This document shows positions 31,995 through 39,624 of a DNA stretch of 64,000 nt, piece after piece. Position 1 is the first letter of the stretch. The number at the start of each line of letters is the position of its first letter. Under the pieces are notes generated by a model that saw nothing but the letters and a program-made list of their open reading frames with translations, had not been told where the DNA came from and ran no database searches. This stretch comes from Ereboglobus sp. PH5-10 (GTDB taxonomy: Bacteria > Verrucomicrobiota > Verrucomicrobiia > Opitutales > Opitutaceae), in assembly GCF_029504735.1 (NCBI RefSeq), contig NZ_JAQFIP010000006.1, positions 1 to 64,000 of the forward strand. The letters run 5' to 3'. The position numbers were made by a program, and so were the translations under genes.

Positions 31995-33101
31995 ATGCTC
32001 AAAGCAGGCATCGTCGGCCTTCCCAACGTAGGCAAATCCACACTCTTCAACGCCCTCACACGCTCCCGCAAGGCGGAGGCCGCGAACTACCCGTTTTGCA
32101 CCATCGACCCGAATGTCGGCGTCGTCACCGTGCCCGACGAGCGCGCCTACGTGCTGCAAAGAATCGCCAAGACGCAAGTCGTGATTCCCGCGGCGGTTGA
32201 GTTTGTCGACATCGCCGGACTCGTTGCGGGCGCAAGCAAGGGCGAGGGCCTCGGCAACCAGTTTCTTGCCAACATCCGCGAGGTGGACGCCATCGTGGAA
32301 GTCGTGCGTTGCTTCGAGGATTCCGACGTCGTGCACACAATGGGCGCGGTCGACCCCGTGCGCGACATCGAGGTGATCAACACCGAGCTCGTGCTCGCCG
32401 ATCTTGAATCCGTGACGAAGCGCATCGAGAAAACGCAGAAAAAAGCGAAGTCCGGCGACAAGGAGGCCATCACAGAAATGGCGCTTCTCGAAAGACTCGT
32501 GCCACATCTCAACGAGGGCAAAACCGCCAACGTGCTTCCCGGCGCAACCGAGGACGACCGGGCGATGATGAAACTCTTCCAACTGCTCACCGCCAAGCCC
32601 GTGCTCTTCGCATGCAACGTCGCCGAGGGCGATCTTGCCACGGCAAATGAAAACCCGTTCGTGCAAAAAGTCGCCGAGTATGTGCGCACACACCACGACG
32701 CGGCCTACGTGCCGATCTCCGCGAAAATTGAGGCCGAGCTCATCGAGTTGCCGCCCGAGGAGGCGAAGGCGTTTTTGAAGGACCTCGGCGTGGACGACTC
32801 CGGTGTTTCAATGCTGATCCGCGAGTCCTATTCGCTTCTCGGCCTGCAAACCTACTTCACCGCCGGTGAAAAGGAAGTGCGCGCGTGGACGATCAAAAAA
32901 GGCTGGAAGGCGCCGCAAGCCGCCGGCGTCATTCACACCGATTTCGAAAAAGGTTTCATCAAGGCCGAGGTTGTCAGCTTCGAGGACCTCTCGCGACTGG
33001 GCAGCGTGCTCGCCGCGCGCGAGGCCGGCAAATACCGCCTCGAAGGCAAGGATTACGTCTTTCAGGACGGCGATGTCGCGCTGTTCCGGTTTAATAATTG
33101 A
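31995..33101 (+). CDS. ychF: Redox-regulated ATPase YchF/OLA1
   Basis: 368 residues (family ~363). Obg-related P-loop GLPNVGKSTLFNALTRS, switch II DIAGLVAGASKGEGLGNQFL, the NVAEGD box replacing the G-type NKxD (typical of the ATP-preferring family), and the C-terminal TGS-like domain (GLQTYFTAGEKEVRAWTIKKGWKAPQAAG). Ribosome-associated ATPase. Full length with clear boundaries. Confidence 0.97.
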   Translation: MLKAGIVGLPNVGKSTLFNALTRSRKAEAANYPFCTIDPNVGVVTVPDERAYVLQRIAKTQVVIPAAVEFVDIAGLVAGASKGEGLGNQFLANIREVDAIVEVVRCFEDSDVVHTMGAVDPVRDIEVINTELVLADLESVTKRIEKTQKKAKSGDKEAITEMALLERLVPHLNEGKTANVLPGATEDDRAMMKLFQLLTAKPVLFACNVAEGDLATANENPFVQKVAEYVRTHHDAAYVPISAKIEAELIELPPEEAKAFLKDLGVDDSGVSMLIRESYSLLGLQTYFTAGEKEVRAWTIKKGWKAPQAAGVIHTDFEKGFIKAEVVSFEDLSRLGSVLAAREAGKYRLEGKDYVFQDGDVALFRFNN

Positions 33102-33247
33102 GCAGCGCGCTTTTTCGAGAAAAGCGGAAATCCCCGCGCATTGCCAACGGCCATGACCGCGCCGCGATCATTTGCGGCGGCGGGGTTTTGTTTGCATGAA
33201 ACCCTTGCGATGAGGCCGCCGGTCATGGCATGGTCGGGCTTCTTACC

Positions 33248-33997
33248 ATGCCGCAAAACTCTCCTCGCATTGCCGTGATCGCCTGCTCCGTCCTTGAGGA
33301 CGAAGTGGGTCATTTTGCGCGAGGGCTGCCGCATGTGAAGGAGATCGAGTATTTGCCGCAGTTGTTGCACAACGAGCCGGTGCGTTTGCGCGCTGAATTG
33401 CAAGCCGCGGTGGAGCGTTGCGAGGCGAACCCGGAGGTGGACGCAATCGTGCTGGCCTACGGTTTGTGCAGTCGCGGCGTGGAAGGGTTGCGGCATGCGC
33501 GGTGTCCGCTCGTGATCGCGCGCGCGCACGATTGCGTGACGCTTTATCTGGGCTCGAAGGAACGCTACTCGGAATATCTTAAAAAACACCCGGGCACCTA
33601 TTGGTATAGCCCCGGCTGGATCAAGGCGCACGCTCCGCCCGGACCGGATCGCAACGCGTATTTGCGGGAGGAATACGCGAAACAGTTCGAGCCGGAAGAC
33701 GTGGAATATTTGGTCGAGCAGGAACGGCTCTGGACCGCGCATTATGATCGCGCCGCCTACATCGGGCTCGGCGCGGGCGAAAAACCGGAGCAGGTGGAAT
33801 ACACGAAGCAATGCGCCGCGTGCCTTGGCTGGGTGTTCGACCATGTGCGGGGCGACGAGTCGTTGATGCGCGATTTGTTTGCCGGACCGGACAAGTGGGA
33901 CGCGAAGCGTTTTCTGATCGTGCCGCCGAATCACGGCATTCAGTTGACCGCCGATGACTCCGTGATCAAAGCCGTGCCGCTGGAGGAGCCGAAATGA
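33248..33997 (+). CDS. DUF1638 protein
   Basis: 249 residues from ATG 33248. Family features include IAVIACSVLEDEV at the start, VLAYGLCSRGVEGL, ARAHDCVTLYLGSKERY and a Cys-containing YTKQCAACLGWVF. DUF1638 genes usually sit beside corrinoid methyltransferase genes in methylotrophic archaea and bacteria; a biochemical role is not established. Its stop overlaps the start of the RACo-type gene (ATGA), so translation is coupled. The Cys/His-rich motifs may bind metal. Confidence 0.88.
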   Translation: MPQNSPRIAVIACSVLEDEVGHFARGLPHVKEIEYLPQLLHNEPVRLRAELQAAVERCEANPEVDAIVLAYGLCSRGVEGLRHARCPLVIARAHDCVTLYLGSKERYSEYLKKHPGTYWYSPGWIKAHAPPGPDRNAYLREEYAKQFEPEDVEYLVEQERLWTAHYDRAAYIGLGAGEKPEQVEYTKQCAACLGWVFDHVRGDESLMRDLFAGPDKWDAKRFLIVPPNHGIQLTADDSVIKAVPLEEPK

Positions 33998-35643
33998 GCG
34001 CGGCCGATTCATTGCGTGTGCGCGCGGTCGATGAGACGCGCGAACTGCCGCTTGCTCCGGCTGATCTTGCCGCTGCGAACACAAGCATGTTGACGGATTT
34101 TCTGGCAAAACGCGGACTGGCGTTGAACACGCGTTGCGGCGGGCGCGGATTGTGCAGCGGATGCCTGGTTGAAATCGAGCGCGCCGGAGGGAAACACGAA
34201 CAGGCGCGCGCGTGCCGGATGCCGCTTGCGGAAGCGGTGGGCGCGGCGGCGAAAAACGCCGTCATCTCGATTCCGTCGAGATCGTTGTTAAAACAGCAGC
34301 CGTCGGTCGTGGATGATTTTCGCGTCAACATTCCGATGGCGCGAGATCCGCTGGTCGCGGGTGCGCGTTACGGCGCGGCGGTGGATGTGGGAACGACGAC
34401 GGTGGCGGTGATCGTGTGCGATTTTGAAAACGGAAAAATGCTTGCGCGCGCATCGGCATTTAATGCGCAAATCAGGTTCGGCGAGGACGTGCTGACACGG
34501 ATTCAATATTGTTGCACGAACGGCGCGCCGGCGGTGCGCAAATTGCAGCATGCGTTGATGGCGGAAACCATTCAGCCGTTGATCGAAAAAGCCTGCGCCA
34601 AGGCGGGCATCGCAAAAGGGGATGTGGGCGCGATCGTGATCGCGGGCAACACGACGATGCAACATCTCGCGGCGGGCGTCGATCCGGCGCCGCTGGGCGC
34701 GCATCCGTTCACACCGGCGTTTCTGGAGCATCGCGTGTATTCGGCGGAGGCGCTGGGGTTGGCGTGGCGCGGGCTGCCCGTGCATTTATTGCCCGGTCTT
34801 TCCTCCTACGTTGGCGCGGATTTGACGGCGGGGCTAATCGCGACGGGATTGGTTTACGAGGACGGTCCGTCGCTGCTCGTCGACGTGGGAACAAATGGTG
34901 AAATCATCGCAAAAACGGGTGACCGCATCGTGGGCTGCGCGACGGCGGCGGGGCCGGCGTTCGAGGGTGCGGGATTGTCGTGCGGCATGCGCGCGGCGCG
35001 CGGCGCGATCGAACGCGTGCGCATGAACGTGAATGCCGGTGGCGCTTTTGAGATGCGACTCGACGTGATTGGCTCTGGTGAAAACAGCGCGCCACTGAAG
35101 CCAATCGGCATGTGCGGCTCGGCTTACATCGATTTTTTATGGGAAGCGCGACGCGCGGGATTGCTCATGCCAAACGGACGTTTTGCGCCACGGGAAAAGC
35201 TGCCCGAGGGCGTGTGCGTGGAGGTCGATGAACACGGGAAAAAGTTCCGCATCCACGAACACGGCGCGTCGGAACCGCTGTGGATTTCCGAAATGGATGT
35301 CGTGAAATTGCTGCAGGCGAAAGCGGCAATTGGCGCGGGCATTTGCACGTTGCTTGACGTGCTCGGCATCAAGGCGCGCGACATAAAACGGCTTTATCTT
35401 GCGGGCGGTTTCGGCATGCACCTGTCACTCGAGCACGCGATCGGCTGCGGCTTGCTGCCCGGCTTCGCGCCGGAGCAGATCGAGGTGGTCGGCAACACAT
35501 CACTCGGCGGCGCGTATCTGGCGATGAACGACAGCTCGCTGCTTGATGAAATGGAAACCGCGCGAAAACGCTTCGAGGCCGTCGAGCTAAACCTGCACCC
35601 GAATTTCGAGGATGCGTATATTGACAACCTGATGCTGGAGTAA
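33994..35643 (+). CDS. Reductive activator of corrinoid proteins (RACo-type, DUF4445)
   Basis: 549 residues. A 2Fe-2S ferredoxin domain at residues ~1-90 with Cys48, Cys54, Cys57 (TRCGGRGLCSGC) and Cys74 (RACRMP). After a linker comes an ASKHA-type ATPase domain (GAAVDVGTTTVAVIV; DVGTNGEIIAKTGD; LAGGFGMHLSLEHAIGCGLLPG). RACo uses ATP to reduce inactive Co(II) corrinoid to Co(I). Overlaps the DUF1638 stop by four bases. Likely client: the corrinoid protein at 7720-8364, about 26 kb away. Confidence 0.93.
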   Translation: MSAADSLRVRAVDETRELPLAPADLAAANTSMLTDFLAKRGLALNTRCGGRGLCSGCLVEIERAGGKHEQARACRMPLAEAVGAAAKNAVISIPSRSLLKQQPSVVDDFRVNIPMARDPLVAGARYGAAVDVGTTTVAVIVCDFENGKMLARASAFNAQIRFGEDVLTRIQYCCTNGAPAVRKLQHALMAETIQPLIEKACAKAGIAKGDVGAIVIAGNTTMQHLAAGVDPAPLGAHPFTPAFLEHRVYSAEALGLAWRGLPVHLLPGLSSYVGADLTAGLIATGLVYEDGPSLLVDVGTNGEIIAKTGDRIVGCATAAGPAFEGAGLSCGMRAARGAIERVRMNVNAGGAFEMRLDVIGSGENSAPLKPIGMCGSAYIDFLWEARRAGLLMPNGRFAPREKLPEGVCVEVDEHGKKFRIHEHGASEPLWISEMDVVKLLQAKAAIGAGICTLLDVLGIKARDIKRLYLAGGFGMHLSLEHAIGCGLLPGFAPEQIEVVGNTSLGGAYLAMNDSSLLDEMETARKRFEAVELNLHPNFEDAYIDNLMLE

Positions 35644-35666
35644 CCTTGCTCCCGCAAAAAGCCCGT

Positions 35667-36797
35667 TCAGTCCTCGTCGTCCGCGCCGCCGCGGGTGGCG
35701 CTGGGGCCGGTGTATTCCTTGCCGGTGAGGCGGGCGAACTTCTCCTCGAAATCAACCCGCTGGAGCGCGGTAATGATTTCGTCGATGTCTCCTTCCATGA
35801 CTTGCGGGAGGCTGTAAAGCGTGAGGCCGATGCGGTGGTCGGTGAGGCGGTTTTGCGGAAAATTGTAGGTGCGGATGCGTTCGCTGCGCCCGCCGGTGCC
35901 AATCTGGCTGCGACGGTGCTCGGCATATTTTTCACGCTCCTCGTCCTCCTTGAGCTTGAGGAGGCGCGAACGAAGGACGGTCATGGCGCGCGCCTTGTTT
36001 TTGAGCTGCGAGCGTTCGTCGGCGCATTGCACAATGAGTCCGGTGGGCTTGTGCAGGATTTGCACGGCGGAGTCGGTCGTGTTGACGCCCTGCCCGCCGG
36101 GACCGCTGGCGCGGCTGACGGTGATCTCGAGTTCCTGCGGGTCGATGTGGATGTCGACCTCCTCGGCCTCGGGAAGGACTGCGACGGTGACGGTGGAGGT
36201 GTGGATGCGGCCGTTGGCCTCGGTGACGGGGATGCGTTGCACGCGATGCACACCGCTTTCAAACTTGAGCTGCCGGTAAACATCCTGGCCGGTGATGAGG
36301 AAAATGACTTCCTTGTAGCCGCCGCGCTCGGTGCCGCTGCTGCTCATGGGCTGGACTTTCCAACCGCGGTTTTCGGCATAGCGGGTATACATCCGGAAGA
36401 GATCGCCGGCGAAAAGGCTGGCCTCGTCTCCGCCGGTGCCGGCGCGGATTTCCATGACGGTGTTGCGCGAGTCGCTGGGGTCGGGCGGAATCATGGACTC
36501 AAGGACGGTTTCGCGAAGCTGTGTGCGTTTGCGCTCAAGCTCGGGGAGTTCGGCGGCGGCGAGTTCCTTGAGGTCGGGATCGGCGGCGGGGTCCTTGACG
36601 AGGGTTTGGGCCTCGGCGATTTCAAGCCCTGTTTTTTCGAAGGCGATGTGGTCGTCGATGAGGGCCTTCAGCTTTTGCTGTTCGCGGGAAACATCGGCGG
36701 CCTTGCGCGGGTTTTGATAAAAATCGGGCGCGGACATCTGCGCATCGAGTTCATCGAGGCGAAGTTTGAAGGGAGCGATGTCGGGAAGCTGTTCCAT
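35667..36797 (-). CDS. prfA: Peptide chain release factor 1
   Basis: 376 residues from ATG 36797 ([17 protein letters not shown]). RF1 stop recognition motif PVT in [17 protein letters not shown] (UAA/UAG) and GGQ in [14 protein letters not shown]. Like RF2 here, the residue after GGQ is Gly rather than the more usual His. Convergent with the RACo gene (23-bp gap) and divergent from the sulfatase-maturase gene. Confidence 0.96.
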   Translation of the reverse strand: MEQLPDIAPFKLRLDELDAQMSAPDFYQNPRKAADVSREQQKLKALIDDHIAFEKTGLEIAEAQTLVKDPAADPDLKELAAAELPELERKRTQLRETVLESMIPPDPSDSRNTVMEIRAGTGGDEASLFAGDLFRMYTRYAENRGWKVQPMSSSGTERGGYKEVIFLITGQDVYRQLKFESGVHRVQRIPVTEANGRIHTSTVTVAVLPEAEEVDIHIDPQELEITVSRASGPGGQGVNTTDSAVQILHKPTGLIVQCADERSQLKNKARAMTVLRSRLLKLKEDEEREKYAEHRRSQIGTGGRSERIRTYNFPQNRLTDHRIGLTLYSLPQVMEGDIDEIITALQRVDFEEKFARLTGKEYTGPSATRGGADDED

Positions 36798-36996
36798 GCC
36801 GAAAATACCGCACGAAACAGAAACTCCCGCGCAGTGCCAAGTCTGCAATGATCGCGGCCGGCGGGATTTGGCCGGCATCAGTTGTCGCGTCTTAATTTCG
36901 CGATTAGTTCTTCACTCCATCTCAATTTGCAGGCATGTTTTTGGGTCGTCACCATAATTGCAAAACAGCCCGGCGTCTCACACAACCCGCTTGCCG

Positions 36997-38283
36997 ATGT
37001 CCGCACCGCTCACAAATCCTCTCAAGTCCGCGCGTTTCCCGTTTCACCTCATGACCAAGCCCGTCGGCTCGGTCTGCAATCTCGATTGCACGTATTGTTT
37101 CTATCTCGAAAAGGCGCGCCTCTATGAAGGCCAGGGCGGGCATCGCATGAAACGCGAGGTTCTCGCCACCTACATCCGCAGCTACATCGCCGCGCAACCG
37201 GGTCGCGAGGTCAGCTTCGCCTGGCAGGGCGGCGAGCCCACGCTTTGCGGTGTCGATTTTTTTCGCGAGGCGATGGAGCTGCAGCAACGCTACGGCGCCG
37301 GCCGCAACATCACCAACGCCTTCCAGACCAACGGCACGCTGCTTGACGACGAATGGGGCGAGTTTCTCGCCAAGCACAATTTCCTCGTCGGCATCAGCAT
37401 CGACGGTCCGCGCCGTGTGCACGACGGCTACCGCGTGGACAAGGGCCAGAATCCCACGTTCGACCGCGTGATGAACGGCATCGACGTCCTCAAGCGTCAC
37501 AAGGTCGAGTTTAACACCCTCACCACCGTCCATCGCAAAAACTCGCATCTTCCTCTCGACGTTTACCGCTTCCTGCGCGAAATCGGCTCCGGCTACATCC
37601 AGTTCATCCCCATCGTTGAGCGCGCCGCCGAGGCCACCGCCGCCGCCGCGTCCGGCCTTTGGCTCGCCCCGCCGCCAAACCACCCCGAGGCCGACGAGCT
37701 CGACTCGGTCGTCACCCAATGGAGCGTGCGCCCCTCCGACTACGGCAATTTCCTCTGCGCTGTTTTTGATGAGTGGATCAAAACCGATGTCGGCCGCATC
37801 TTCGTGCAACAATTCGACTGCGCCCTTGCCAACTGGGCCGGCGAACCCGCCGGTGTCTGCGTGTTTTCGGAAAAATGCGGACGCGCCCTCGCCATCGAGC
37901 ACAACGGCGACGTTTACACCTGCGACCATTACGTTTATCCGCACTACAAGCTCGGCAATGTGATGACCGACGCGCTCGCCGACATGGTCGACTCGCCCAT
38001 GCAAACCGCCTTCGGAGATTCAAAGGCCGACTCGCTCCCGCGCTACTGCCGGAAGTGCCCCGTGCATTTCGCCTGCCACGGCGAATGCCCCAAGCACCGC
38101 TTTCTCACCACGCCCGACGGCGAGGACGGCCTCGCGTATTTGTGCGGTGGATACAAAAAATTCTACGCGCATATCGACTCGCCCATGCGAACCATGACCG
38201 CGCTTTTGCGACAAGGGCGCGCGCCCGCCGAAATCATGCAAATCCCCCGCGCCCATTGGATGCGCGGGCCAAAACTGCGGTAA
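36997..38283 (+). CDS. Anaerobic sulfatase-maturating enzyme (radical SAM)
   Basis: 428 residues from ATG 36997; the TTG at 36958 is rejected. The radical SAM cluster is Cys27-x3-Cys31-x2-Cys34 (CNLDCTYC). The SPASM region carries two auxiliary cluster Cys sets (CALANWAGEPAGVC, CGRALAIEHNGDVYTCDH, YCRKCPVHFACHGECPKH). anSMEs oxidise Cys or Ser in the sulfatase active site to formylglycine without oxygen. No sulfatase gene is in the window. Confidence 0.93.
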   Translation: MSAPLTNPLKSARFPFHLMTKPVGSVCNLDCTYCFYLEKARLYEGQGGHRMKREVLATYIRSYIAAQPGREVSFAWQGGEPTLCGVDFFREAMELQQRYGAGRNITNAFQTNGTLLDDEWGEFLAKHNFLVGISIDGPRRVHDGYRVDKGQNPTFDRVMNGIDVLKRHKVEFNTLTTVHRKNSHLPLDVYRFLREIGSGYIQFIPIVERAAEATAAAASGLWLAPPPNHPEADELDSVVTQWSVRPSDYGNFLCAVFDEWIKTDVGRIFVQQFDCALANWAGEPAGVCVFSEKCGRALAIEHNGDVYTCDHYVYPHYKLGNVMTDALADMVDSPMQTAFGDSKADSLPRYCRKCPVHFACHGECPKHRFLTTPDGEDGLAYLCGGYKKFYAHIDSPMRTMTALLRQGRAPAEIMQIPRAHWMRGPKLR

Positions 38284-38493
38284 AAGTCCCTGCGGACGAA
38301 AATTCAGAATTCGACATAAATCATTACGTCAGACTGAGTTAATTTACACAGCATCAGTGTGAATCGAATTAAGCTGAAGTGTGTTGATGCAATAAAATCA
38401 ACATATTTTGATTCAATGATATGTTCATTGCAATTATCCCAACTTTGTCTTTTTGTAAGCGATTTCACATTCCTCGCAACAGACAACATTCTC
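38284..38493. promoter_or_regulatory. AT-rich leader region of metH with two palindromes
   Basis: A 210-bp AT-rich stretch precedes metH. It holds an inverted repeat TTAATT/AATTAA at 38339-38344 and 38367-38372 with inner ACAC/GTGT, and a hairpin GTTGAT/ATCAAC (38383-38388, 38397-38402). No SAM, SAH or cobalamin riboswitch consensus was found. These may be regulator sites; identity unknown. Confidence 0.5.
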
Positions 38494-39624
38494 ATGCCAG
38501 CCACCGTAGCCAATCCCATCAAAGAATCGCGCTCGTTCGCCGGGCTGCGCGAGCTGTTTGCCGCGCGCATCGCAGTGCTCGACGGCGCGATGGGCTCGAT
38601 GCTGCAAACACACTCACTCACCGAAACTGACTTCCGCGGCGGCGAGGGAGGCCGCCTCGCGAGCCACCCGCACGACTTGCGCGGAAACAACGACCTGCTC
38701 AGCCTCACGCGCCCCGACCTCATCGAAAAAATCCACGCCGACTACTTCGCGGCGGGCGCGGACTTGGTCGAGACAAACACCTTCAACGCCACCTCGATCT
38801 CGCAGGCCGATTACCACACGGAAAACCTCGTCGTCGAAATCAACACTGCCGCCGCCGAAATCGCCCGCCGCGCCGCGCGCGCCGCCGAGGCCGGGTCGCG
38901 CGAAAAAGGCGGGCCGCGCCGCCGCTTCGTCGTCGGCGCCATCGGCCCGCTCAACCGCACGCTCTCGATGTCGCCCGACGTGAACCGCCCCGAATACCGC
39001 GCCGTCACCTGGGCGCAAGTCGTCGCCGCCTACGCCGAACAAATCCGCGCGCTCACCGCCCCCGCGCCCGACACCGACGGCGAGCCCGGCGTGGACGCGC
39101 TTCTCATCGAAACCATCTTCGACACGCTCAACGCCAAGGCCGCGCTCTTCGCCGCCGAAAACGTTTTCGCGGAAACCGGCGTGCGCGTGCCCGTCATGGT
39201 CAGCGTCACGATCACCGACGCCTCCGGCCGCACGCTTTCCGGCCAGACGGTCGAAGCCTTCTACAACAGCATCCGCCACACGCGGCCCTTCAGCGTCGGC
39301 ATCAACTGCGCGCTCGGCGGTGCCGCGATGCGCCCCCATGTCGAGGAACTCGCCCGCATCGCCGAGTGCCCCGTGACGTGCCACCCAAACGCCGGCCTGC
39401 CAAACGCCTTCGGCGGCTACGACGAAACCCCCGCCGACATGGCGCGCATACTCGGCGAGTTCGCCCGCAACGGACTCGTCAACATGGTGGGCGGCTGCTG
39501 CGGCTCCACGCCCGCGCACATCCGCGCCATCGCCGGCGCCGTGAGCGAACTCAAGCCGCGCGCCACCCCAACCCGCCACCACGACCTTCGCCTCAGCGGA
39601 CTGGAGCCGCTCAACATCCAATGA
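38494..39624 (+). CDS. metH: Methionine synthase, homocysteine-binding half of a split MetH
   Basis: 376 residues from ATG 38494; upstream in-frame ATGs (38359, 38416) lie in the AT-rich leader and are not supported. HCY TIM barrel: [27 protein letters not shown], and the zinc-site cysteines in GINCALGG and [11 protein letters not shown]. The reading frame ends after this domain, while canonical MetH is one ~1,200-residue chain. Its TGA overlaps the ATG of the next gene (ATGA at 39621), so the two halves are translationally coupled and must associate. Confidence 0.93.
   Translation: MPATVANPIKESRSFAGLRELFAARIAVLDGAMGSMLQTHSLTETDFRGGEGGRLASHPHDLRGNNDLLSLTRPDLIEKIHADYFAAGADLVETNTFNATSISQADYHTENLVVEINTAAAEIARRAARAAEAGSREKGGPRRRFVVGAIGPLNRTLSMSPDVNRPEYRAVTWAQVVAAYAEQIRALTAPAPDTDGEPGVDALLIETIFDTLNAKAALFAAENVFAETGVRVPVMVSVTITDASGRTLSGQTVEAFYNSIRHTRPFSVGINCALGGAAMRPHVEELARIAECPVTCHPNAGLPNAFGGYDETPADMARILGEFARNGLVNMVGGCCGSTPAHIRAIAGAVSELKPRATPTRHHDLRLSGLEPLNIQ

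Noticed and set aside
38284-38493. SAM or cobalamin riboswitch before metH
   Set aside because: Conserved cores of SAM-I/II and of the B12 box are absent by eye; only short dyads are seen.
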